8,206 nucleotides of DNA from Chthoniobacterales bacterium (GTDB lineage Bacteria > Verrucomicrobiota > Verrucomicrobiia > Chthoniobacterales > UBA10450), in assembly GCA_025980625.1 (NCBI GenBank), contig JAICXG010000124.1:1-8206 (forward strand), read 5' to 3'. The notes beneath the pieces were generated by a model, which saw only the letters and a program-made list of their open reading frames with translations, was not told the origin of the DNA and made no database searches. A program made the translations under genes and the position numbers. This document shows positions 1 to 7,432 of this stretch, one piece after another; position 1 is the first letter of the stretch, and each line of letters starts with the position of its first letter.

Positions 1-2
1 CC

Positions 3-2297
3 AGCAATCGCAACTTGCAAGGCACCCTGCAACGCGCCAGCCTGGCTGACTTGGAGGCGGCCCGGCAGCGCTTTCGCGCCGGGGCGTGGCGCGAAGGTAT
101 AGCTTTGCTTGGACGCTCCCTCAGTTTCTGGCCAGATAATCGCGAAGCCGCCAGCTATCTCCTAAGTGCGATTGCGTTCGGTCGCGGTGATCGCGATAAG
201 CTGCCGATCTTCGGAGTTTACCATCAAGGCGCTATCATTGAAGCCACCTTTAGCCGCGATGGGAGGTATTTCGCCACGGGAAGTTACGATCACACGACAA
301 AAGTGTGGGATACCGCGACCGGTGCGCAGGTTGGTGAGACTCTCCATCACGACGGCCCATGCGACATGCCAGTCTTCAGTCCCGATGGCAATAAACTGCT
401 TACTACCGGAGAGGATGGAGTCGCCAGACTTTGGGAAATTCACACTGGCGAACTTCTGACCATGTTGCGGCATGGCAGGCAAGATCTCGATTCTGTCAGC
501 AGCGTCGTGAGCGGCGTCTTTAGCGCGGATGGCAAACGAATTCTTACTGGCTCCTTTGATCACACCGCGCGTCTCTGGGATGCGGCTTCGGGCAAAGAGA
601 TTGCGCAACTCGTCAATCCTCATCGGGTGGCTGACGCCAGGTTGAGCCCAGACGAAACACGCATCCTGACCTCTTATTGGTATGGCGGCGCCGTCCTCTG
701 GGATGCGACTACTTTTCAACCGATTGGCGCACCCATGCAGCATGCGGCAACCGACAAGAAGTCCCTCTTTACGCCGGACGGCAGTAGGATCGTAACTACG
801 AGTCTGGATAAGACCGCCCGCATCTGGGATGGACATACGGCGCAACCCCTAAGTCCACCTTTAATCCATGGTGACTTTGTTTGGGACATAGATATGAGCC
901 CCGACGGGAAACTCTTCGCCACCGCCTCCTACGATAAGAAGGTGAGACTATGGTCGGTGGCGGATGGAACCTCCGTCGGAGTGCCAATGAGACATGAAGG
1001 CCCGGTCGATACCGTCGCCTTCAGTCCCGATGGCAAACGACTGGTGAGCGCTGGTCGCGACAAAACCGTCCGCCTTTGGGATGTCGCTACCTGTCAACCG
1101 ATCGACAACCCGATGCGTCACGACGAGGCCGTGCTCAAAGCGACCTTTAATCCGAGGGACCCTACTAAGGTCCTTTCCATGGGTTGGGATAACGCCGCCT
1201 ATCTCTGGGACGCAGAGCCGCGCCCGTGGCCGGGCGAAGTCATACCTATCCCTGGGGAGATCCGCTCGATCGAGTTCTCTGGAAAGGACGACCAACTTCT
1301 GGTCGCAACCCGCGACGGCAAGGCAGGTGTGTGGTCGATAAGCCAAAAGCGGTTTGTCACTCCAGTCATTCAGCCGGCTAGTCCTGTTTCCATCGCCGCC
1401 TTTCATCCCACGACTAACCAATGCGCCACCGCCGACAGTAATGGCGTCATTCGCTTTTGGAATTTCGCGAGCGGAAAGAAGATAGGCGAAACCAAAGCTG
1501 TCCCGGACACGGTTATGTCACTTGCGTTTGCCCGTGATGGTCATTCCCTCTTCGCGGCCTATCTCAGCGGCTCCGTGCTGCACTGGAAAATCACGGAAGG
1601 AACCCGGATCGGCCAGCCAATGAAACACTCCGAAAAAATGGACGCGCTCGCGGTTGCGCCTTCTGGCCAGCAGATCGGCGCCGGTTGCCGAGACGATTAC
1701 CTCTATCTCTGGAACATCGCCGAACCGAACTCGCCACCGCGCAAGATCAGACACACCAACCCAATCCTGGCGGTCGATTATTCTCCCGACGGCCAATTCA
1801 TCGCTACCGGGAGCGACGATCATACCGCGCGGATTTGGTCACTCGCTACCGGCCAACAAGTAGGAGAACCGTTTTACCTCAACGGTCGCGCGACTGCCGT
1901 TCATTTCACCGGCGGAGGCAACTCCCTGCTCGCCGGCGGTGTCGAAGACACAGAAGTTACTTGTTACAACACAAAAACCCACGACAGCATCTATCTCCCT
2001 CTGCCTCATTCGACCGGCGTGAGCCAGATCACCGCCAACCGCGACGGCTCAATCGTCATGAGTGTAACCAACGACGGCGTCGTTCGCCTTTGGCGCATCC
2101 TAACCACGTCACAAGTACCGCCTCCGAAATGGCTCCCGGATTATCTCCGCGTCATCGGCGGCATGTCTTTCTCCTCCAAGCAACAGTTAGTCCAAGTCCT
2201 CACCCATGAGCGCCTCGAGCTGCGCAAGAAGCTGCTCGCGATGCCGCCCGATCCGTCCGACTGGGGCAAGCTCATGAGAGCGACGGTTCAGCGATAG
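3..2297 (+). CDS. WD40-repeat protein, C-terminal part (5' end outside window)
   Basis: The reading frame is open to the left edge (four more codons precede the first TTG), so this is a C-terminal fragment of 764 residues rather than a gene starting at 15. Residues ~10-65 are helical and TPR-like (ADLEAARQRFRAGAWREG, then LLGRSLSFWPDNREAA). This is the lead-in seen in Verrucomicrobial and Planctomycete proteins where a Ser/Thr kinase or STAND NTPase plus membrane helix precedes WD40 repeats. Residues ~73-700 hold about 15 WD-type repeats of ~42 residues, many ending in WD (FSPDGKRL, DKTVRLWD). That is enough for two seven-bladed beta-propellers. Repeats 8-12 and 14 are more degenerate. The tail (~705-764, ending DWGKLMRATVQR) resembles the usual closing segment of this family, so the 3' end looks natural. 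The likely role is a protein-interaction scaffold, perhaps a kinase output domain. The catalytic part is not visible, so any enzymatic role is inference. The fold is secure; the full architecture is not. Confidence 0.9.
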   Translation, partial: SNRNLQGTLQRASLADLEAARQRFRAGAWREGIALLGRSLSFWPDNREAASYLLSAIAFGRGDRDKLPIFGVYHQGAIIEATFSRDGRYFATGSYDHTTKVWDTATGAQVGETLHHDGPCDMPVFSPDGNKLLTTGEDGVARLWEIHTGELLTMLRHGRQDLDSVSSVVSGVFSADGKRILTGSFDHTARLWDAASGKEIAQLVNPHRVADARLSPDETRILTSYWYGGAVLWDATTFQPIGAPMQHAATDKKSLFTPDGSRIVTTSLDKTARIWDGHTAQPLSPPLIHGDFVWDIDMSPDGKLFATASYDKKVRLWSVADGTSVGVPMRHEGPVDTVAFSPDGKRLVSAGRDKTVRLWDVATCQPIDNPMRHDEAVLKATFNPRDPTKVLSMGWDNAAYLWDAEPRPWPGEVIPIPGEIRSIEFSGKDDQLLVATRDGKAGVWSISQKRFVTPVIQPASPVSIAAFHPTTNQCATADSNGVIRFWNFASGKKIGETKAVPDTVMSLAFARDGHSLFAAYLSGSVLHWKITEGTRIGQPMKHSEKMDALAVAPSGQQIGAGCRDDYLYLWNIAEPNSPPRKIRHTNPILAVDYSPDGQFIATGSDDHTARIWSLATGQQVGEPFYLNGRATAVHFTGGGNSLLAGGVEDTEVTCYNTKTHDSIYLPLPHSTGVSQITANRDGSIVMSVTNDGVVRLWRILTTSQVPPPKWLPDYLRVIGGMSFSSKQQLVQVLTHERLELRKKLLAMPPDPSDWGKLMRATVQR

Positions 2298-2312
2298 GGG
2301 GCCGCTTGTTGG

Positions 2313-2335
2313 AAGCCAGGCTTCAGGCCTGACTT
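2313..2335 (+). terminator. Candidate hairpin terminator after the WD40 gene
   Basis: Sixteen bases after the WD40 stop codon, AAG-C-CAGGC pairs with GCCTG-A-CTT around a TTCAG loop (eight pairs, one C/A mismatch). No T-run follows, so this is at best a Rho-independent-like hairpin. It could equally be a dispersed palindrome, since similar CAGG/CCTGA hairpins occur at 2412-2422 and 7471-7483. Convergent transcription from the nucleotidyltransferase gene ends at 2490, leaving 192 bases that hold no convincing gene. Confidence 0.3.
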
Positions 2336-2489
2336 GGCCTACAGCGTTTCCAGCCTGTCGCAAAGGCACGCCCTGATTGGAGCAGTCGATACGCCCGCTC
2401 GCCGAGTCCGCCAGGATGCCTGACTTCCGCGGGCCCTGCCGCCGCAATCAGGATACTCCACCAGCTCAAGAAAGGACCCAGCCGCCGGT

Positions 2490-3011
2490 TTAGTCTCGCC
2501 GCGCCCTCGCGGATCTCCGTCGAAGCTGCGCGCTTAGATATCGCGCATCTTCCATGTCTTTCGGACGCCGCGCCACCCTCTTATTTTTTAGAAGTAAGGC
2601 GAGGTCGATGTAGGCGACGGAGACCGCATCGCGTCCCGCGCGCACTTGAACGCGGATGCGCGATTTCCAGGCTTGCGCGAAACGGACGCCATCGATCCGG
2701 TTCATCAGATCGATTCGGTGAGGCGGCCGCCCGAATTGGAAAATGACTCCTTCTTCCTCTAATTCCTTTGCGGAGGCGAGACCCGGCACTTGACCATCCC
2801 AGAACTGCAAAAGAACGTTGAAGAGACGACGGCTATTGGAAGGGTTATGGTCGTAAAAGAAGTCGATATCGCCTGTGACCCGGGGATAGCCATGAAAAAT
2901 AACAGCTTCCCCGCCTACGATGACATAGCGGACCCGATGCTGTGCGAGCAGTCGCATAAAGACTAGCACATCGCCCGAGAAACCGGCGGCTTCTATGATG
3001 GACGATGGCAT
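2490..3011 (-). CDS. Nucleotidyltransferase-fold protein (AbiEii/DUF6036-like)
   Basis: This 173-residue protein has the signature of small polymerase-beta-fold nucleotidyltransferases. YVIVGGEAVIFHGYPR contains the GG pair at residues 33-34, followed by TGDIDFF with two candidate metal-binding aspartates (D48, D50). A third acidic position lies in RIDLMNRIDG (D101). The C-terminal stretch at 134-159 (YIDLALLLKNKR, then KDMEDARYL) is the helix typical of this family, so the protein appears full length with catalytic residues intact. Family members would transfer a nucleotide to RNA or protein; some relatives are toxins of AbiE-type systems and many are uncharacterised. It lies downstream of, and overlaps, a 56-residue ORF, and its ATG has no well-spaced Shine-Dalgarno site, which suggests translational coupling. 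Substrate and physiological role cannot be told from sequence. Fold assignment is confident; a toxin role is inference. Confidence 0.85.
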   Translation of the reverse strand: MPSSIIEAAGFSGDVLVFMRLLAQHRVRYVIVGGEAVIFHGYPRVTGDIDFFYDHNPSNSRRLFNVLLQFWDGQVPGLASAKELEEEGVIFQFGRPPHRIDLMNRIDGVRFAQAWKSRIRVQVRAGRDAVSVAYIDLALLLKNKRVARRPKDMEDARYLSAQLRRRSARARRD

Positions 3012-3163
3012 TCCCTAACGTCTTTCGCTCCGTCCGGATAAGCGCGTTTGCGCAAGGCATGCGCAATGCGAATCCGTTCCCTGGGCGTGAGCGTGATGCT
3101 TTGCAGGATATCCCAGCGATCGGCCGCTCGAAAATTACGGCTCTTCTTTACCACCCGTTCCAT
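2993..3163 (-). CDS. Small 56-residue protein paired with the nucleotidyltransferase
   Basis: This short ORF begins at ATG 3161-3163 and ends at TAG 2993-2995, overlapping the first 19 bases of the nucleotidyltransferase gene in another frame. The product is basic and probably helical: VVKKSRNFRAADRWDI, then LTPRERIRIAHALRKRAYP, then a DVRECHRPS tail. The pattern 'K..NF..AD.WDI......TP.ERI..A..L..R.YP....DVRE.HR' matches, from memory, small hypothetical proteins often encoded just upstream of this nucleotidyltransferase type in Verrucomicrobia and other phyla. That recurring arrangement and the overlap are why I call it real despite its size. An in-frame TAG two codons upstream of an adjacent TTG limits the start to ATG 3163 or TTG 3166. 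It could be an antitoxin, a chaperone or a substrate-recruiting partner; none is demonstrated. No strong ribosome binding site is seen. Confidence 0.75.
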   Translation of the reverse strand: MERVVKKSRNFRAADRWDILQSITLTPRERIRIAHALRKRAYPDGAKDVRECHRPS

Positions 3164-3441
3164 CAAGGAAGTCTAGGCCTCTACCCCGCAGAGGCAACGT
3201 CAATGGTGAAATCGCACACCAACCGCAGCGCAGGCGGCCCTTATTCCTCTGGATTCAGTCGCGGCGGAGATCCCAGCTTTCCGGTATAAAGGCCAGGTGC
3301 AGCCGACTACCATTTTGCCCCCTAATCTGCTGACCACGCAGCCAGGGGCGCGCTGTTCTCCACCGAAAACTCGTCTTGTGCTCAAAAAAATTGCGGAACG
3401 CGCCTGAGATTTTTCCGCCCCCCAACGGTGTTTGGTTGAAT
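3164..3441. other. Divergent intergenic region (278 bp)
   Basis: The region separates the minus-strand small-protein/nucleotidyltransferase pair from the plus-strand PATR gene, so promoters for both should lie here. Visible elements are the inverted repeat at 3177-3195, an isolated TATAAA on the plus strand at 3285-3290 with no matching -35, an A-run at 3384-3390, and a 6-bp inverted repeat (GCGGAA 3393-3398 / TTCCGC 3413-3418) 23 bases before the PATR ATG that could form a leader hairpin. I see no convincing sigma-70 promoter pair and no credible coding sequence. Confidence 0.5.
3177..3195 (-). promoter_or_regulatory. Inverted repeat upstream of the small-protein/nucleotidyltransferase pair
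   Basis: GCCTCT and AGAGGC form a perfect 6-bp inverted repeat with a 7-base spacer, ending 13 bases before the small-protein ATG (minus-strand sense). The minus strand also carries TTGACG at 3203-3198, a good -35-like hexamer, but no convincing -10 at normal spacing. The repeat could be an operator for autoregulation or a 5'-leader hairpin. This is a positional argument only. Confidence 0.3.
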
Positions 3442-5463
3442 ATGAAACACAACCTTCAAACATACACCGTTTGGCCGTTCCCGCGGAAAAGCATAACCTT
3501 CGGCGCCGCATTTCTTCCGGCCTTGCTCTGGCTAATTACGGTTACTGCGGGCCAGGCGGGCAGCGCCACCTGGTCCGCTACGCCCCTGAATAACAAATGG
3601 AATAGCGCATCGAACTGGAATCCAAATACCGTACCGAAAAGACCCGTTGACACAGCTACCTTCGCAACCAGCTCCATCACTAATCCGTCGATTTCAGGAA
3701 CGATCGCTCTCAATGGGTTCACCTTCAATTCCGGCGCGAACCCCTTTACGATCAACGGTCGCGGAAGCTTCGTAACCATCGATGGCGCTGGAATCGTAAA
3801 TAGCTCGACGATCGTACAGAATCTTATTCTTAGCCCAACCGCTCAGGCATCGAGCCTGATTGATTTCACGAATAGCGCGAATGCAGGTGCTCAAACCACC
3901 TACACCCTGAAGAAAGCAACTCCTTCGACCGGCCTTAACTATGGCTATGTGGACTTCCACGACAACTCCACAGCAGGAGCTGCGAACTTTGTTCTGCAAG
4001 GAAGCGGCTTTGCTAATCAGTATGGGTCGGGGACAGTGGATTTCTATGATAACTCCACGGCCGCCGATGCCAGCTTCACGATCAATGGCGCGACCGCGGG
4101 CTTCACATACGGAGGTTATCTCTATTACGGAAGCAGTGCGTCTAGTACATTGAACGGCGACCTCACAATAAATGGTGGGACTGTTTCCAACGCCTACGGC
4201 GGCGATGCCTACTTTGACACCATGAGCAATGTCACCTTTAACGCGAGCGTCACTATAAAAAGCACCCCGGGAAATTATGGCGGCGAATTAGATATGTATT
4301 CTGCCGAAGCGACCTTCAATGGTCCTGTCATCATCAGCAGTGGTGGCAATCAGCCGCTCTATGTGGGCGCATATATCGCACCCCAGCTTATCACCATAAA
4401 CGGCCTTTTTACCGTGAATGGTGGGACAGCCAACCGATTTGGAGGCGGCTACGTCTATTTTCTTCCTCAAGCAGTTAATCCCGGCACTGGCAGTATCGTT
4501 GTCAATGGCGGCTCGGTTTCTGGCGCCGGCGGAGGCGTGATGACCTGCCAGGACTTTGATGCGGGTGTCAATAGTTACGCTGTGAACGGCGGAAACGGAG
4601 CGAATGCTACGGGCGGTTTCCTGAACTTGTATGACACTCATGGTGTAAGTGGCATCTTGATCGCAAATGGCGGCATTAACCGCGGCCTCGGTGGAAATAT
4701 CAATATCGTTAGTTCAGAAGCAGGCACCCTTGGCCGATTAGAAGCGTTCGGCAACGGCTCGATCAATTTCAGTAGCTGGGACGTCGATCCACAAAATGTC
4801 GGCTCTATTGAAGGCAGTGGAACCATCACAGGAGACAACCTCTGGACCGGCAGCAATAACCTGAGCACAACCTTTTCGGGTACTCTGTCAATCGCCTCGC
4901 TAACCAAGGTAGGGACTGGGGTCCTGACTCTTAGTAAAGCAAATACCTACTCGGGCGGGACCACGATCAGCGACGGCACGCTCCTCGTAACTAACACGAC
5001 TGGATCAGCCACTGGCACAGGCATAGTAAATGCCAGTACCGGTAATCTGGCCGGCACTGGAATCATGACCGGAGCAGTTACCGTTGGAATGAGTACCGGA
5101 AACAGCGGTTATATTTCTCCAGGAAACAACGGTGTGGGCTTCCTGACCACGAAGGGCGCGCTCACGTTCCTGGCGACCGGCACTTATAACTGTGAGCTCG
5201 ATAGCAGCGCAATCACCGCCGACCAAGTGACTGCAAAAGGAGTGACCATTAACAGCGACGCCGTCATTTCCCTGGTTGATCTTGCCGGGAATCTGGTCCC
5301 AGCCGGTACAGTCTTCACCCTCATAAACAATACGGCCAACGCCCCGATCAGCGGCGCTTTCAGCAATCTTGGCGATGGCTCCACGGTTATGATCGGCAAC
5401 AACACGTACGATGCGAGTTATAGCGGTGGAACCGGCAACGATCTCACCCTGACTGTACAATAG
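3442..5463 (+). CDS. Exported autotransporter-associated beta-strand-repeat (PATR) protein
   Basis: This is a 673-residue secreted protein. ATG 3442 is preferred over the upstream TTG at 3376 because it places a signal peptide at the N-terminus: basic MKHN...PRK, hydrophobic GAAFLPALLWLITVTAG, and likely cleavage near residues 39-42. The head (W44 to ~115; NKWNSASNWNPNTVP, DTATF) is typical of Verrucomicrobial PATR proteins. Residues ~166-428 contain degenerate ~28-33-residue modules built around YGGxxxFxDxSxAxxxFTINGG, probably rungs of a right-handed beta-helix. A classic PATR motif lies at ~486-520 (LTKVGTGVLTLSKANTYSGG, then TTISDGTLLVTNTTGSATG). The end (PISGAFSNLGDGSTV, then YSGGTGNDLTLTV) is the usual family terminus. 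I see no beta-barrel autotransporter domain, PEP-CTERM sorting tail or catalytic motif, so attachment to the cell is unexplained. The delta-60 gene begins 34 bases downstream, suggesting an operon. Adhesion or surface structure is plausible but inferred. Confidence 0.88.
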   Translation: MKHNLQTYTVWPFPRKSITFGAAFLPALLWLITVTAGQAGSATWSATPLNNKWNSASNWNPNTVPKRPVDTATFATSSITNPSISGTIALNGFTFNSGANPFTINGRGSFVTIDGAGIVNSSTIVQNLILSPTAQASSLIDFTNSANAGAQTTYTLKKATPSTGLNYGYVDFHDNSTAGAANFVLQGSGFANQYGSGTVDFYDNSTAADASFTINGATAGFTYGGYLYYGSSASSTLNGDLTINGGTVSNAYGGDAYFDTMSNVTFNASVTIKSTPGNYGGELDMYSAEATFNGPVIISSGGNQPLYVGAYIAPQLITINGLFTVNGGTANRFGGGYVYFLPQAVNPGTGSIVVNGGSVSGAGGGVMTCQDFDAGVNSYAVNGGNGANATGGFLNLYDTHGVSGILIANGGINRGLGGNINIVSSEAGTLGRLEAFGNGSINFSSWDVDPQNVGSIEGSGTITGDNLWTGSNNLSTTFSGTLSIASLTKVGTGVLTLSKANTYSGGTTISDGTLLVTNTTGSATGTGIVNASTGNLAGTGIMTGAVTVGMSTGNSGYISPGNNGVGFLTTKGALTFLATGTYNCELDSSAITADQVTAKGVTINSDAVISLVDLAGNLVPAGTVFTLINNTANAPISGAFSNLGDGSTVMIGNNTYDASYSGGTGNDLTLTVQ

Positions 5464-5497
5464 AACTGGGCCGCATTCCTCAGCATCGAAAACAACA

Positions 5498-7432
5498 ATG
5501 AAAACACTACGATCTGTCTTATTGAGCGTTCTCGCAATTCTCGTCCTTTCGTGTCAGGGCGTGTTCGCTGCCGCAGGCGACCTGGACCCAACGTTTGGCA
5601 GCGGGGGAATCGTTATCAGCGATCTCAGCGGGGTCGATGACCGAGCCACCAGCATCGCTATCCAACCCGATGGCAAGATTCTGGCGGCGGGCTTTTCCAA
5701 GGTCTCGGGACTATATGAATGGGCGCTTGTCCGCTACAACCCCGATGGCACACTCGATACCACGTTCAATGGCACCAGCAAGGTGTTCACCGCTTTTCCT
5801 TTCATAGAAAACGGACCGTATGGGGACAAGGCCTACGGGGTGGCATTGCAGGAGGACGGGAAAATTGTCGTGGCCGGCTTCGCCACCAACGCCAGCTTCT
5901 ATTTCGACATCGCTGTGGCGCGCTACAATACCGACGGCACGCTCGATACCACTTTTAACGGGACCGGCACCGTTACCACACACAATAGCGGCTTCAGCGA
6001 TTTTGGAAGCGGTGTGGTTATCCAACCGGATGGTAGGATTGTGGTGGGCGGTTACGGGACTGATGGCGCCACCTTCGATAGCTTTGAACTGGTTCGCTAC
6101 AACTCGGACGGTAGCCTCGACGCGACATTCAACGGTTCGGGCGTCGTCAAAACTGACGTTGGCGGCGGCGGGCTCGATGAAGGTTTGGCCGTAGCCCTGC
6201 AGGACGACGGGAAGCTAATCTTAACCGGTCATACTTACACACAACGCTGCTGTACGGGCGATTTTGCTACCGCTCGGTTTAATTCCGATGGCAGTCTCGA
6301 CACAGACTTCAATGGCTCGGGCGCGGTCATCACGCCGACTGCAAGCTTTTTCACAGAGGAGGCTTCCAGCGCGGTCTTTCACGGCATAGCTCTTCAGCCC
6401 GATGCGAAAATTCTCGTGGCAGGAACCTCTAGCACGCCGGACTCCGGCGGCCCAGACTTTACTGTCGCCCGATACAACTCCGACGGCAGCTTGGATACGA
6501 GCTTCAATGGCACTGGATTGGTAACTACAGCGTTCGGGTCATTTGGAGGAGAAGCGCGGGGGATCTCGGTCCAGAGTGACGGCAAGATCGTCGGGGCAGG
6601 CGTTTCCTTAACTGCGGGCGCGATTGCCGTCGTTCGCTACTTGCCCGATGGAAGCCTCGATTCATCCTTCGGCGGAGCTGGAACCGTCCTCACACCAGTC
6701 GGAAGCTCATCGAACGCTTACGCGCTAGCACTGCAAGACGATGGCAAGATTGTGGTTGGCGGGTCCACCTACGATTCTACGCATAATAGAACCTCCTTCG
6801 TGTTAGCTCGCTACATCGCGGAGAGTGAGCCCCCACCGCCACTCACACTTGCTGCAGCTGTTTCCCGCAGAACTCATGGCGCCGCAGGCAACTTCGATCT
6901 CAATCTGCCACTAACGGGCGAGCCAGCGATTGAATGTAGAGGCGTCGATGGGAATTACAGCCTGGTATTTACGTTCAACAATGATGTGATTACCGGCTCC
7001 GCCATCGTAACGGCCGGCACGGCGACCATCTCCGGCGATCCTATTTTTGCTGATAACACGATAACCGTGAACCTCGCCGCAGTCGCTGACGTCCAGACTC
7101 TCACCATCACGCTTACAGGTGTGACCGATGTCTTCGATCAGGTCCTGCCCGATACGAGCGTAACGATGAATGTCCTGGTCGGTGACGCCACTGCCGACAG
7201 GAAAGTGAATGCCAAAGATTTCAACCAAGTAAAGGCAAAGGTTGGCCAGCCGGTGGACAGTACAAACTACCGCGACGATATCGATGCCAGTGGCATTATC
7301 GACCGGCAGGATGGGAAAGCAGTAAAACTCCGCCGCGGTCACTCGCTGCCGCAGGTCATTGTAACGACGATCACGATGAGAATGCCATCGCTTACGCCTC
7401 CAAGCTTTGCCGCGACTTCAGTCATCAAGTGA
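5498..7432 (+). CDS. Exported delta-60 repeat beta-propeller protein with Ig-like and dockerin domains
   Basis: The product has 644 residues. A signal peptide spans 1-24 (MKTLRSVLLSVLAILVLSCQ, cleavage near VFA/AAGD); Cys19 makes a weak lipobox (VLSC) possible. Seven delta-60 repeats (DUF5122/TIGR02608 type) have QxDGKIxVxG cores starting near residues 52, 114, 172, 232, 296, 355 and 409, most followed by RYNxDGSLDxxFNGxG. The seventh lacks that second half, while the N-terminus supplies an extra one (GDLDPTFGSGGIV), as expected for a closed seven-bladed propeller. A proline linker (445-448) leads to an Ig-like region (~450-560; SRRTHGAAGNFDLNLPLTGE) and a type-I-like dockerin (~562-618) with two calcium loops, DATADRKVNAKD and DIDASGIIDRQD. 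The last 26 residues (619-644) have no family counterpart and are methyltransferase-remnant DNA read out of frame. No Shine-Dalgarno site is visible. Likely an extracellular binding protein or scaffold component; ligand unknown. Confidence 0.88.
   Translation: MKTLRSVLLSVLAILVLSCQGVFAAAGDLDPTFGSGGIVISDLSGVDDRATSIAIQPDGKILAAGFSKVSGLYEWALVRYNPDGTLDTTFNGTSKVFTAFPFIENGPYGDKAYGVALQEDGKIVVAGFATNASFYFDIAVARYNTDGTLDTTFNGTGTVTTHNSGFSDFGSGVVIQPDGRIVVGGYGTDGATFDSFELVRYNSDGSLDATFNGSGVVKTDVGGGGLDEGLAVALQDDGKLILTGHTYTQRCCTGDFATARFNSDGSLDTDFNGSGAVITPTASFFTEEASSAVFHGIALQPDAKILVAGTSSTPDSGGPDFTVARYNSDGSLDTSFNGTGLVTTAFGSFGGEARGISVQSDGKIVGAGVSLTAGAIAVVRYLPDGSLDSSFGGAGTVLTPVGSSSNAYALALQDDGKIVVGGSTYDSTHNRTSFVLARYIAESEPPPPLTLAAAVSRRTHGAAGNFDLNLPLTGEPAIECRGVDGNYSLVFTFNNDVITGSAIVTAGTATISGDPIFADNTITVNLAAVADVQTLTITLTGVTDVFDQVLPDTSVTMNVLVGDATADRKVNAKDFNQVKAKVGQPVDSTNYRDDIDASGIIDRQDGKAVKLRRGHSLPQVIVTTITMRMPSLTPPSFAATSVIK

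Noticed and set aside
15..17. TTG at 15 as the start of the WD40 gene
   Set aside because: The frame remains open to the window edge and the sequence begins inside a helical segment with no signal or ribosome binding site, so the gene almost certainly begins upstream.
948..1421. 157-residue minus-strand frame inside the WD40 gene
   Set aside because: It is antisense to well-conserved WD40 repeats and its translation has no recognisable domain.
1685..2209. 174-residue plus-strand frame inside the WD40 gene
   Set aside because: It is an arginine-rich alternate frame of the same DNA, and the WD40 frame explains the region fully.
3285..3290. TATAAA as a promoter -10 for the PATR gene
   Set aside because: It lies about 150 bases upstream with no matching -35 element, so I could not support it as a separate feature.
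3376..3441. TTG start at 3376 for the PATR protein
   Set aside because: It would place 22 residues ahead of an otherwise good signal peptide; ATG 3442 gives a normal exported protein.
3200..3511. Minus-strand frame covering the divergent intergenic region
   Set aside because: It overlaps the PATR signal peptide and has no family features, only cysteine- and arginine-rich shadow composition.
5005..5460. 151-residue minus-strand frame antisense to the PATR gene
   Set aside because: The antisense translation has no domain, and the region encodes the conserved PATR C-terminus on the plus strand.
5640..6820. DNA-level repeats in the delta-60 gene as a possible CRISPR or mobile repeat
   Set aside because: The recurring GATGGCA/AATGGC words follow the codons of the protein repeats at ~180-base spacing, with no constant direct repeats or unique spacers.
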